In this document: positions 55,591-64,000 of the stretch, piece by piece | Position numbering within the stretch: position 1 is the stretch's first letter | Layout of the letters: every line of letters begins with the position of its first letter | Source of the DNA: Vibrio fluvialis | GTDB lineage: Bacteria > Pseudomonadota > Gammaproteobacteria > Enterobacterales > Vibrionaceae | Direction of reading: 5' to 3' | NCBI RefSeq assembly: GCF_900460245.1 | Contig: NZ_UHIP01000001.1 | Location: 1,736,001-1,800,000, forward strand | DNA: 64,000 nucleotides | The notes under the pieces: generated by a model | The model's database searches: none | What the model was told of the DNA's origin: nothing | Seen by the model: the letters and a program-made list of their open reading frames with translations, nothing else | Program-made: the position numbers and the translations under genes

Positions 55591-57156
55591 GTGAACAAGG
55601 CCATTGAAATCAAAAATCTGGCAAAGCTTGAAGTACTCAACGCAACGCTACCTTACACGCAAGATCCAACGGCGCTGTTTCACGCACTGTGCGAAGGGAA
55701 AACGGATTGCTTGTTACTGGAATCAGCGGAGATCGACTCCAAACAGAACCTGAAGAGCCTGCTGCTGATTGATGCTGCCGTACGCATTATCTGCTTCGGT
55801 CATGAAGTGACATTTCAGGCGCTAAGCGATAACGGTCTTGCCCTGATTGATGTTCTGGCGCAAAACGTTGTGGCAGATATCCCGGCCAAACGCACCGATG
55901 ACTCTCTGACGCTGACTTTCACCACGCCATGCGATACGTTGGATGAAGACTCTCGCCTGCGTGAAGCTTCATCGTTTGACGCATTGCGCCTGGTGCAGCA
56001 CAGCTTTGATTTGTCGGGTCACGACAAACACGCGATTTTCCTTGGTGGTCTGTTCGCTTACGACTTGGTGGCCAACTTCGAACCGCTTGGCGACGCAAAA
56101 GCGACCAATCAGTGCCCGGATTACGTATTTTATGTCTCCGAGAACCTGATGATCGTTGATCACCAGAGTGCAAGCTGTCAGTTGCAGGCCACTGCATTTA
56201 CGACCGACAGCAATGTGAAAGCGACACTGCGTCAGCGTCAGGAAGCCATTCGTGCTCAGGCGTCGCAGGCTCTGTCTCAGCCAGAGGCACAAAAACTGGC
56301 TGAAGTGAACGTGGACACCAGCATCAGCGATGAAGATTTCTGCGATATCGTACGCGATTTAAAACAGTATGTGGTGAAAGGCGATATCTTCCAGGTCGTG
56401 CCTTCACGCCGCTTCACGCTGCCTTGCCCTTCTCCACTTGCGGCTTATCAGCGCCTGAAAGAAAGCAACCCAAGCCCTTACATGTTCTACATGCAGGATG
56501 AGCGCTTTACCCTGTTTGGTGCCTCTCCGGAAAGCGCGTTGAAATACGCCACTGATACCAACCAAATCGAGATTTACCCAATTGCCGGCACGCGTCGCCG
56601 CGGAAAAAATGCTGATGGTTCGATTAACTTTGACCTCGACAGCCGCATTGAACTGGAGCTGCGCTGCGATAAAAAAGAGAACGCCGAACACATGATGCTG
56701 GTCGATCTAGCGCGTAACGATGTAGCACGTATCGCCAAAGCTGGCAGCCGCCATGTGGCGGATCTGCTCAAAGTTGACCGCTACAGCCATGTGATGCATC
56801 TGGTGTCACGCGTGGTGGGCCAACTACGTGAAGATTTGGATGCGCTGCATGCTTATCAAGCGTGTATGAATATGGGTACCCTGACTGGCGCACCGAAAAT
56901 TCGCGCCATGCAACTGATTCGTGAAGTGGAACAGGAACGCCGCGGTAGCTACGGCGGCGCGGTCGGTTACCTGACCGGTGAAGGCGACTTGGACACCTGT
57001 ATTGTGATTCGCTCTGCGTTTGTCGAAAACGGCATTGCTCAGGTTCAGGCTGGCGCTGGCGTTGTTTACGACTCCGATCCACAGGCCGAAGCCGATGAAA
57101 CTCGCGGCAAAGCACAAGCGGTTATTTCCGCCATTCAATTTGCCCATCAGGCGTAA
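55591..57156 (+). CDS. trpE: Anthranilate synthase component I
   Basis: 521 residues; GTG start with a strong AAGGAGG ribosome site. Forms anthranilate from chorismate with TrpG. Visible features: the allosteric-site LLLESAEIDSK (Trp-binding Ser) and the chorismate-utilising core IFQVVPSRRFTLP, IYPIAGTRRRGKN, DLARNDVARIAKAGS, GTLTGAPKIRAMQLI and YGGAVGYL. First enzyme of the operon and feedback inhibited by Trp in the family. Confidence 0.96.
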   Translation: MNKAIEIKNLAKLEVLNATLPYTQDPTALFHALCEGKTDCLLLESAEIDSKQNLKSLLLIDAAVRIICFGHEVTFQALSDNGLALIDVLAQNVVADIPAKRTDDSLTLTFTTPCDTLDEDSRLREASSFDALRLVQHSFDLSGHDKHAIFLGGLFAYDLVANFEPLGDAKATNQCPDYVFYVSENLMIVDHQSASCQLQATAFTTDSNVKATLRQRQEAIRAQASQALSQPEAQKLAEVNVDTSISDEDFCDIVRDLKQYVVKGDIFQVVPSRRFTLPCPSPLAAYQRLKESNPSPYMFYMQDERFTLFGASPESALKYATDTNQIEIYPIAGTRRRGKNADGSINFDLDSRIELELRCDKKENAEHMMLVDLARNDVARIAKAGSRHVADLLKVDRYSHVMHLVSRVVGQLREDLDALHAYQACMNMGTLTGAPKIRAMQLIREVEQERRGSYGGAVGYLTGEGDLDTCIVIRSAFVENGIAQVQAGAGVVYDSDPQAEADETRGKAQAVISAIQFAHQA

Positions 57157-57167
57157 GGAATTTCATC

Positions 57168-57767
57168 ATGGCGAACACAACCCAACCAGCAAACATTGTC
57201 TTTATCGATAACTTTGATTCCTTTACTTACAACTTGGTGGATCAGTTCCGTTCTCTTGGCCACCACGTCACGATTTACCGCAACAACATTGCCGCGGACG
57301 TGATTGAAAATGCCGTCTCACAACTGGAAAACCCGGTAGTGGTTTTATCTCCTGGCCCGGGCGCACCTTCTGAAGCCGGTTCTATGCCGGAAATCCTGCA
57401 GCGCCTGAAAGGCAAAGTGCCGATGATTGGCATCTGTCTCGGTCATCAGGCGATGGTTGAAGCCTATGGCGGCACCGTTGCTGGCGCAGGTGAAATCGTG
57501 CACGGTAAAGTCTCCATGATGGAGCATGACAACCACCCGATTTATCAAGGCCTTCCTTCTCCACTGGCGATTGCGCGCTATCACTCGCTGGTCGCAACGT
57601 CTGTGCCGGACAGCCTGACGGTGACTGCGGAAGTCGATGGTCTGGTGATGTCGATTGTCAACGAACAGGACAAGTTGTGTGGCTTCCAGTTTCACCCGGA
57701 ATCCATCATGACCACCCACGGCGCAACCCTGCTGGCCAATGCGATTAACTGGGCTCTGGCACGATAA
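57168..57767 (+). CDS. trpG: Anthranilate synthase glutamine amidotransferase subunit
   Basis: 199-residue stand-alone class I GATase. Catalytic Cys in MIGICLGHQAM and His/Glu in GFQFHPESIMT. It supplies ammonia to TrpE. It is separate from trpD here, unlike the fused trpGD of E. coli. It is followed by a 91-base gap before trpD with no obvious terminator. Confidence 0.95.
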   Translation: MANTTQPANIVFIDNFDSFTYNLVDQFRSLGHHVTIYRNNIAADVIENAVSQLENPVVVLSPGPGAPSEAGSMPEILQRLKGKVPMIGICLGHQAMVEAYGGTVAGAGEIVHGKVSMMEHDNHPIYQGLPSPLAIARYHSLVATSVPDSLTVTAEVDGLVMSIVNEQDKLCGFQFHPESIMTTHGATLLANAINWALAR

Positions 57768-57858
57768 GCCCCTCAGGCCGCACAGACACAACCAAGAATA
57801 AACAAGATTCGCAAACACAACGATTACAGCGGGTCTTCAGGGATACGGAGAAAGAATT

Positions 57859-58857
57859 ATGCAACAGATCATCAATAAACTTTATGACCAGCAATCACTG
57901 ACGCAAGCCGAAAGCCAACAGCTGTTTGACTACATCATTCGCGGTGAGTGTGAGCAACCACTAATGGCCGCTGCGCTGACAGCATTGAAGATCAAAGGCG
58001 AAACCCCGGATGAAATCGTTGGTGCCGTACGTGCACTGCTGGAAAACGCGAGCCCGTTCCCGCGCCCGGATTATGACTTTGCCGATATCGTAGGCACAGG
58101 TGGCGACGGCGCCAACACCATCAACATCTCAACCACATCGGCCTTTGTCGCAGCCGCGTGCGGCGTCAAAGTCGCCAAGCACGGTAACCGTAGCGTCTCG
58201 AGCAAATCAGGCTCTTCCGATCTACTTGATGCCTTTGGCATCAACATGACCATGAGCGCAGAAAACTCTCGCCAGGCTCTCGATGAACTGGGCGTTGCTT
58301 TCCTGTTCGCGCCTCAGTACCACGGCGGCGTTCGTCACGCGATGCCAGTGCGCCAGAGCATGAAAACCCGTACAATTTTCAACATTCTTGGCCCACTGAT
58401 TAACCCAGCGCGCCCTAATATCGAATTAATGGGCGTTTACAGTCTAGATTTGGTTCGTCCTATCGCAGAAACCATGGTACAAATGGGTATGAAACGAGCC
58501 GCTGTGGTTCATGGTTCAGGATTGGACGAAGTGGCAATTCATGGAGTCACTCATGTTGCCGAAATCAAAGATGGCGAAATTTTCGAATACACCTTAACGC
58601 CGCAGGACTTTGGTTTAGAAACCTACCCGCTGGAAGCGATTAAAGGTGGCGAGCCTCAGGAAAATCGCGCCATCATCGAAAATATTCTGACTGGCAAGGG
58701 AACGCCTGCTCAAGTCTCCGCTGTTGCGGTTAACGTTGCCCTGTTGCTGCGCCTGTTCGGCTTTGAAGATTTGAAAGCCAACGCACAACGCGCCATTGAT
58801 GTCATGAACTCAGGCAAAGCGTTTGATCTGGTAAAACAACTAGCAGAGCGAGGTTAA
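57859..58857 (+). CDS. trpD: Anthranilate phosphoribosyltransferase
   Basis: 332 residues. It transfers phosphoribose from PRPP to anthranilate. Motifs: VGTGGDGANTINISTTSAFVAAA (GTGGD PRPP-binding), KHGNRSVSSKSGSSDLLDAFG, NILGPLINPARP and VVHGSGLDEVAIHG. It has its own ribosome site (CGGAGAAAGA) and trpCF begins 8 bases after its stop. Confidence 0.96.
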   Translation: MQQIINKLYDQQSLTQAESQQLFDYIIRGECEQPLMAAALTALKIKGETPDEIVGAVRALLENASPFPRPDYDFADIVGTGGDGANTINISTTSAFVAAACGVKVAKHGNRSVSSKSGSSDLLDAFGINMTMSAENSRQALDELGVAFLFAPQYHGGVRHAMPVRQSMKTRTIFNILGPLINPARPNIELMGVYSLDLVRPIAETMVQMGMKRAAVVHGSGLDEVAIHGVTHVAEIKDGEIFEYTLTPQDFGLETYPLEAIKGGEPQENRAIIENILTGKGTPAQVSAVAVNVALLLRLFGFEDLKANAQRAIDVMNSGKAFDLVKQLAERG

Positions 58858-58865
58858 GCCCCCTG

Positions 58866-60296
58866 ATGTCTGAAATTAACGTGTCTGAACAAAACGTCCA
58901 GCTGTCTGAACATATTTCGCTAAAGAATGCCCAGATGGCTGAAGTGCTGGCCAAAATCGTCAACGACAAAATTACCTGGGTTGCGGAACGTAAAGCCGTG
59001 CAGCCTGTAGAAACGTTTAAACCTCTGCTGACAGCATCGGATCGCGACTTCTACGCAGCACTGGATAACGGCCAGACAGCCTTTATCCTCGAATGTAAAA
59101 AAGCTTCGCCATCAAAAGGCCTGATTCGCCAACAGTTTGATTTGGATTACATTGCATCGGTTTACAACCAATACGCCAGTGCCATCTCTGTGCTGACTGA
59201 TGAGAAATACTTTCAGGGCAATTTCGATTTCCTGCCGCGCGTACGCGCTCAGGTCACTCAGCCGGTACTGTGTAAAGACTTCATGATCGACACCTATCAG
59301 GTGTACCTCGCCCGACACTACGGTGCTGATGCGATTTTGCTGATGCTGTCGGTGCTGAATGATGAACAATACCGCGAACTGGCCAACGTAGCGCACGAGC
59401 TGGGTATGGGCATACTGACTGAAGTCAGCAACGAAGAAGAGCTGGAACGTGCCGTGGCTTTGCAAGCGCGAGTGATTGGTATCAATAACCGCAATCTGCG
59501 CGATCTCAGCACTGACCTTAACCGCACCAAGCAGTTGGCGCCGAAACTGCCGCAAGGCACCATCGTGATTTCTGAATCCGGCATTTACACCCACCAACAA
59601 GTACGTGACTTGTCTCGCTTTGCCAACGGTTTCCTGATTGGCAGCTCACTGATGAGCCAGGAAAATCTGGAGCTGGCGGTCCGCAAAGTCGTACTGGGTG
59701 AAAACAAAGTCTGTGGTCTGACGCATGCCGATGACGCCGTCAAAGCTTATCAGGCTGGCGCGGTGTTTGGCGGGCTGATTTTTGTTCAGCAATCCAAGCG
59801 CTGCGTGGATATCGAAACGGCACGTCTGACAATGAGTGGTGCACCACTGCAATATGTGGGTGTGTTTCAAAATCACAGCATTGAAACGATTGCCGACACG
59901 GTTACCGAACTTGGTCTGTTTGCGGTGCAACTGCACGGCGACGAAGATCAGGCTTACATTGATGCACTCAAAGCCGCTTTACCTGAATCGGTCGAAATCT
60001 GGAAAGCCTACGGCGTGACCGATCACATGCCCGTTCTGTTGAATCAGGTCGATCGCCATCTGCTGGATGCCAAAGTCGGCAATCAGAGTGGCGGCACAGG
60101 AACCGTGTTCGACTGGTCACTGATTGAAGCTCCAGAGCGCATCATGCTGGCCGGAGGTCTGAATCCGGACAATGTCCAGCAAGCCGCGAAACTCGGCTGC
60201 CTCGGGTTGGATCTCAACTCCGGCGTAGAAAGTGAACCCGGTAAAAAAGACATCGCCAAACTGCGTCAGGCATTCAGCGAAATTCGTAATTATTAA
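58866..60296 (+). CDS. trpCF: Fused indole-3-glycerol-phosphate synthase / PRA isomerase
   Basis: 476-residue bifunctional enzyme. The TrpC half (about 20-275) has the FILECKKASPSKGLI motif, VLCKDFMID and IGINNRNLRDLSTD. The TrpF half (about 280-476) has KVCGLTHADDA, LFAVQLHGDED, GGTGTVFDWS and LAGGLNPDNVQ. PRA isomerase acts before IGP synthase in the pathway. The C-F fusion is the enteric/Vibrio arrangement. The N-terminus carries an extra 20 residues before the conserved part. Confidence 0.96.
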   Translation: MSEINVSEQNVQLSEHISLKNAQMAEVLAKIVNDKITWVAERKAVQPVETFKPLLTASDRDFYAALDNGQTAFILECKKASPSKGLIRQQFDLDYIASVYNQYASAISVLTDEKYFQGNFDFLPRVRAQVTQPVLCKDFMIDTYQVYLARHYGADAILLMLSVLNDEQYRELANVAHELGMGILTEVSNEEELERAVALQARVIGINNRNLRDLSTDLNRTKQLAPKLPQGTIVISESGIYTHQQVRDLSRFANGFLIGSSLMSQENLELAVRKVVLGENKVCGLTHADDAVKAYQAGAVFGGLIFVQQSKRCVDIETARLTMSGAPLQYVGVFQNHSIETIADTVTELGLFAVQLHGDEDQAYIDALKAALPESVEIWKAYGVTDHMPVLLNQVDRHLLDAKVGNQSGGTGTVFDWSLIEAPERIMLAGGLNPDNVQQAAKLGCLGLDLNSGVESEPGKKDIAKLRQAFSEIRNY

Positions 60297-60382
60297 TGAC
60301 AGGTAACCCGACCCCTTCTCTTCGCTAACGCGAACGATATGAAGCCCAAAGGGGCCAAACAGGTTACGTAAGGAAGAAGATC

Positions 60383-61573
60383 ATGGCTAAACTCAACGCC
60401 TACTTTGGCGAATACGGTGGTCAGTATGTACCACAGATTCTGGTTCCGGCATTGGATCAACTGGAACAAGCATTTATCGATGCTCAGGAAGATCCCGAAT
60501 TTCGCAGCGAGTTCATGAGCCTGCTGCAGGAATACGCGGGTCGTCCGACAGCGCTGACGCTGACACGCAATATCGTAAAAGGCACCAAAACCAAACTCTA
60601 TCTCAAGCGTGAAGATCTGCTGCACGGCGGCGCGCACAAAACCAACCAAGTATTGGGTCAGGCGCTGCTAGCCAAACGCATGGGCAAACACGAAATCATT
60701 GCCGAAACCGGTGCGGGTCAACATGGCGTGGCCACGGCTCTGGCCTGTGCACTACTGGGGCTGAAATGTCGCGTCTATATGGGTGCTAAAGACGTTGAGC
60801 GTCAAAGCCCGAACGTATTCCGCATGCGCCTGATGGGCGCTGAAGTGATTCCGGTTCACTCCGGTTCAGCCACACTGAAAGATGCGTGTAACGAAGCGCT
60901 GCGTGACTGGTCTGGCAGCTACGAAACCGCACACTACCTGCTCGGCACAGCGGCAGGCCCTCACCCATTCCCGACGATCGTGCGTGAATTCCAGCGCATC
61001 ATCGGTGAAGAAACCAAGAACCAGATTCTGGCTCGTGAAGGTCGTCTTCCGGATGCAGTGATCGCTTGTGTGGGCGGTGGTTCTAACGCGATTGGTATGT
61101 TTGCCGACTTTATTGAAGAACAATCTGTACGTCTGATTGGTGTGGAGCCAGCTGGCAAAGGCATTGATACCGACATGCACGGCGCACCGCTGAAACACGG
61201 TAAAACGGGTATCTACTTCGGGATGAAATCGCCGATGATGCAAGATGAGCACGGTCAGATTGAAGAGTCTTACTCCATCTCTGCGGGTCTTGATTTTCCA
61301 TCGGTAGGTCCGCAGCACGCCCATCTGCATGCAACCGGCCGCGCTGAATACGAAAGCATCACCGACGATGAAGCACTGGATGCATTCCAGCAACTTGCGC
61401 GTACCGAAGGCATCATTCCTGCGCTGGAATCTTCACATGCACTGGCTCATGCCGTGAAAATGGCTTACGCCGAGCCTGAAAAAGAGCAGCTACTGGTTGT
61501 GAACCTGTCTGGTCGAGGTGACAAAGACATCTTTACCGTGCATAAGATTTTAGAAGAGAAAGGAGTGCTGTAA
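60383..61573 (+). CDS. trpB: Tryptophan synthase beta chain
   Basis: 396 residues, the usual length. PLP lysine in [14 protein letters not shown], the phosphate-binding [10 protein letters not shown] motif, the catalytic Glu of AETGAGQHG, and [14 protein letters not shown] (COMM-domain neighbourhood). Condenses indole with serine. It follows trpCF after an 86-base gap, and its stop overlaps the trpA start by one base (TAATG). Confidence 0.97.
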   Translation: MAKLNAYFGEYGGQYVPQILVPALDQLEQAFIDAQEDPEFRSEFMSLLQEYAGRPTALTLTRNIVKGTKTKLYLKREDLLHGGAHKTNQVLGQALLAKRMGKHEIIAETGAGQHGVATALACALLGLKCRVYMGAKDVERQSPNVFRMRLMGAEVIPVHSGSATLKDACNEALRDWSGSYETAHYLLGTAAGPHPFPTIVREFQRIIGEETKNQILAREGRLPDAVIACVGGGSNAIGMFADFIEEQSVRLIGVEPAGKGIDTDMHGAPLKHGKTGIYFGMKSPMMQDEHGQIEESYSISAGLDFPSVGPQHAHLHATGRAEYESITDDEALDAFQQLARTEGIIPALESSHALAHAVKMAYAEPEKEQLLVVNLSGRGDKDIFTVHKILEEKGVL

Positions 61574-62379
61574 TGGACCGCTATCAATCGCTTTTTCAGC
61601 GTCTGGCTGACAACAACCAAGGTGCGTTCGTTCCGTTTGTCACCATTGGCGATCCAAACCCCGAGCAGTCGCTACGCATTATGCAGACACTGGTTGAATC
61701 AGGAGCCGATGCACTGGAACTGGGTATTCCTTTCTCCGATCCGCTGGCCGATGGCCCAACCATCCAGGGTGCAAACCTACGCGCCCTGAAAGCGAAAACC
61801 ACACCGGATGTCTGTTTTGAACTGATCGCTCAGATCCGTGCTCAGCACCCCGATCTCCCGATCGGTCTGTTGATGTACGCCAACCTGGTGTACTCACGTG
61901 GGATTGAAAACTTCTATCAACGCTGCCAGCAAGCTGGTGTCGATTCCGTGCTGGTTGCCGATGTACCGACCAATGAAAGTGCAGAGTTCGTGGCTGCGGC
62001 ACGTAAATTTGGCATTAAACCGATCTTCATCGCCCCGCCAACCGCAAGCGACGAAACGCTTAAAGATGTGGCAGAGCTGGGAGGCGGTTACACTTACCTG
62101 CTGTCTCGTGCTGGTGTGACAGGTGCGGAAACCAAAGCAAACATGCCTGTGACAACCCAATTGGACAAGCTGACTCAATACAATGCACCGCCTTCACTGC
62201 TGGGTTTTGGTATTTCAGAACCCGAACAGGTGAAACAGGCGATTGCGTCGGGTGCTGCGGGCGCCATTTCTGGCTCAGCCGTCGTTAAAATCATCGAATC
62301 CAATCAAGATAACTTTGATGAAATGTTAAATAAGCTGGCACAATTCACGCAAAAAATGAAAGCAGCCACGCACAAATAA
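61573..62379 (+). CDS. trpA: Tryptophan synthase alpha chain
   Basis: 268 residues. TIM-barrel signature [22 protein letters not shown] with catalytic Glu and Asp, [21 protein letters not shown] and [14 protein letters not shown]. Cleaves indole-glycerol phosphate and channels indole to TrpB. Translationally coupled to trpB (TAATG). Last gene of the operon, followed by a terminator. Confidence 0.96.
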   Translation: MDRYQSLFQRLADNNQGAFVPFVTIGDPNPEQSLRIMQTLVESGADALELGIPFSDPLADGPTIQGANLRALKAKTTPDVCFELIAQIRAQHPDLPIGLLMYANLVYSRGIENFYQRCQQAGVDSVLVADVPTNESAEFVAAARKFGIKPIFIAPPTASDETLKDVAELGGGYTYLLSRAGVTGAETKANMPVTTQLDKLTQYNAPPSLLGFGISEPEQVKQAIASGAAGAISGSAVVKIIESNQDNFDEMLNKLAQFTQKMKAATHK

Positions 62380-62395
62380 TCCTCCCCCAATATGT

Positions 62396-62435
62396 GTTCG
62401 GTTTCTTAATTCGCTAAGAAATCGAACATTTTTTT
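62396..62435 (+). terminator. Terminator of the trp operon
   Basis: GTTCGGTTTCTTA pairs with TAAGAAATCGAAC (one G-T) and is followed by ATTTTTTT, 17 bases beyond trpA. Confidence 0.88.
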
Positions 62436-62504
62436 AACAACCATCCCCTCTCTTTATTCATTTGCCTGGCACACAAAAACTGCGCTTCTTATTGTCAAAA
62501 CCAA

Positions 62505-62520
62505 TAGCAAACGTTTTCCT
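62505..62520 (+). promoter_or_regulatory. PurR-like box upstream of the symporter gene
   Basis: TAGCAAACGTTTTCCT contains GCAAACGTTTTC, identical to the core of the E. coli PurR consensus (ACGCAAACGTTTTCNT). It lies 178 bases before the symporter start. Together with the purC box it suggests that the transporter is in the PurR regulon. Confidence 0.6.
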
Positions 62521-62697
62521 TTGAACAAAAATCCATCACACGTCAATGAAATAGCATTTCTACTGAGAATTCACTCGATTCACATATTGCCAATTGTGAA
62601 AGATAAGTGTAAAAAGCGAGGGCAATATATTTACCCATCGAACAACAAATGTTCAGTGAGTATCACTGGAAGTTTACATTTTATTAGCACAGAGGTT

Positions 62698-63957
62698 ATG
62701 GAAGTGTTAAAGGAAAAGAATTTACTAAGCAACATCGGCGTACAAGTCGTTATTGCCATGATCGTTGGTACTGCAGTCGGTGCCAGCATGGGCCACGATG
62801 CTGCGATGTTTGCACCTCTTGGCGCCATCTTCATTAACTTAATCAAGATGCTGGTGATTCCACTGGTTGCCGTTGCCCTGATTTCAGGTGCTGCAGGTCT
62901 GGGTAACAGCCAATCTGCGGGCAAAGTGGGCTTCGTGACTCTGAGTTACTTTGCTGTGACTTCTGCTCTGGCAGTCGCACTGGCTCTGGTCATGGGTTCA
63001 GTATTCCAACCAGGTCTGGGCATCGACGTGTCTGGCGTGGAAGGCATGTTCTCATCAGAATACGCGTCAAAAGGTGAACTCCCAACTTTCTGGGCAACCA
63101 TCATTGGTATGATCCCAACCAACGTTTTCCAGTCACTGAACGATGCAAACATTCTGCAAATCCTGGTGTTCTGTCTGTTCCTGGGCGTTGCAATTTCAAA
63201 ACAGCCTAAAGACAAGCGCGATCCTGTGATCAACGGCGTAAACACGATTGTTGATTCAATGGTGTGGATGATCAACAAAGTGATGGTCATCGCTCCTATC
63301 GGTGTGTTCGGCCTGATGGCAGAAGCAGTAGGTACGTTCGGTTTCGGCGCTCTGATGGTCGTATTCAAGCTGTTCGTCGTTTACGTTGCAGCAATCCTGA
63401 TTTTCGGCTTCGTTGCTTACCCACTGATGATTCAACTGTTCACCAAAACATCGGCGAAGAAATTTATTCTGGCGATGAAAAAGCCTCAGGCTGTGGCACT
63501 GTCAACAGCATCATCAATGGCGACCCTGCCTGTCACTATGGACACGGTTGAGCACGATCTGGGTGTACGCAACTCTACAGCGTCATTCGTTCTGCCACTG
63601 GGTGCGACTATTAACATGTCCGGTAACGCGATTTACTACGGTCTGGTTGCGATCTTCTTCGCTCAGCTGTTCAACATCGACCTGAGCATGGGCGCATACG
63701 CCGCGATCATCGTAACAGCTACACTGGGTGCAGTAGGTCAAGCGGGTGTACCGGGGCCATCATTCCTGGTTGTTGCGGTACTTCTGGCGGCTGGTATTCC
63801 AATCGAAGGTCTGCCGCTGCTGTTCGCTCTGGACCGTATCTTTGACATGATTCGTACTGCTCTGAACATCACGGGTGATGCCGCGTGTGCAGTGATTGTC
63901 GATTCACTGATCAAAGAAGAAGTGGCTGAGAAAGAGTACAAAAATCAGCAAGCGTAA
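62698..63957 (+). CDS. Dicarboxylate/amino-acid:cation symporter (DAACS family)
   Basis: About 419 residues and roughly eight membrane helices plus re-entrant loops. DAACS features: LGAIFINLIKMLVIPLVAVALISGAAGL, the Ser-rich re-entrant loop ALSTASSMATLPVT, the NMSGNAIYYGL motif (TM7) and the PGPSFLVVAVLLAAGIP hairpin. It transports glutamate, aspartate or C4-dicarboxylates with Na+ or H+. The ATG at 62698 is chosen because the preceding 59 residues in frame do not look like part of the family and AGAGG precedes it. It lies after the trp terminator with its own promoter region, which has a PurR-like box. Confidence 0.9.
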   Translation: MEVLKEKNLLSNIGVQVVIAMIVGTAVGASMGHDAAMFAPLGAIFINLIKMLVIPLVAVALISGAAGLGNSQSAGKVGFVTLSYFAVTSALAVALALVMGSVFQPGLGIDVSGVEGMFSSEYASKGELPTFWATIIGMIPTNVFQSLNDANILQILVFCLFLGVAISKQPKDKRDPVINGVNTIVDSMVWMINKVMVIAPIGVFGLMAEAVGTFGFGALMVVFKLFVVYVAAILIFGFVAYPLMIQLFTKTSAKKFILAMKKPQAVALSTASSMATLPVTMDTVEHDLGVRNSTASFVLPLGATINMSGNAIYYGLVAIFFAQLFNIDLSMGAYAAIIVTATLGAVGQAGVPGPSFLVVAVLLAAGIPIEGLPLLFALDRIFDMIRTALNITGDAACAVIVDSLIKEEVAEKEYKNQQA

Positions 63958-63973
63958 TCGCTTTTCGCTTTCA

Positions 63974-64000
63974 AAAGGCCGCCTTCAGGGCGGCTTTTTT
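63974..64000 (+). terminator. Terminator after the symporter gene
   Basis: AAAGGCCGCC pairs with GGGCGGCTTT (with a wobble), followed by T residues to the window edge. Confidence 0.8.

Noticed and set aside
62521..62697. 59-residue N-terminal extension of the symporter from a TTG at 62521
   Set aside because: The extension has no family similarity, and a properly spaced ATG exists at 62698. The region is better explained as promoter and leader.

Overview
The window is chromosomal DNA from a Vibrionaceae member, most likely a Vibrio. The order trxB-cydDC / rluB-yciO-rnm / trpL-trpEGD(CF)BA, the fused trpCF, the long-form purC, maeA, and a class V PLP enzyme of the VC1184 subfamily all fit Vibrio chromosome I. 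The presence of a puu putrescine cluster suggests a V. fluvialis/V. furnissii-like species, but that is only an inference. Most genes lie on ordinary, moderately GC-rich backbone. The clear exception is about 44.7-52.4 kb, which is visibly AT-rich and looks acquired.

Layout. 1-5 kb: a DUF2786 protein (cut by the window edge), an OmpA-type lipoprotein, a Sel1-TM-J-domain membrane protein, a small zinc-ribbon protein, a sulA-like SOS gene behind a LexA box, and purC behind a PurR box. 5-17 kb: a polyamine island. A minus-strand operon (puuD-puuR-puuC-puuB-aguB-aguA-gabD-puuE) faces a plus-strand pair, puuA and an NhaC-family transporter. Together they encode agmatine to putrescine to GABA to succinate. 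The transporter gene is frameshifted. The divergent promoter region carries PuuR-like sites. 17-22 kb: a hypothetical gene, a DEAH-type helicase and NAD-malic enzyme. 22-33 kb is accessory: an unknown gene plus lipoprotein pair, an AmpC beta-lactamase C-terminal remnant, LysR/DUF4865, ABM/ACT/ArsR genes, a Nudix protein, an MFS pump divergent from soxR with a near-perfect SoxR box, DUF3392/SanA/DUF2797, and two convergent IclR paralogues. 33-38.5 kb: Fe-ADH/MmsA and a 2OG-Fe dioxygenase/PLP-lyase pair. 38.9-44.7 kb: two small genes, trxB and cydDC.

44.8-50.9 kb holds a three-gene phage-defence operon that I identify as RADAR: a SLATT/Csx27-like membrane protein, the ATPase RdrA and the divergent adenosine deaminase RdrB. 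It is followed by an intact IS3-family element with an ATCT target duplication. Both sit between cydC and rluB, in otherwise core gene order. This is the most notable system in the window. It belongs to a described family, so the novelty is the locus, accessory gene and host rather than the principle.

52.6-64 kb: rluB, yciO and rnm, then the complete trp operon with a TrpR operator, a leader peptide with five Trp codons and an attenuator. Last is a dicarboxylate/amino-acid symporter gene preceded by a PurR-like box.
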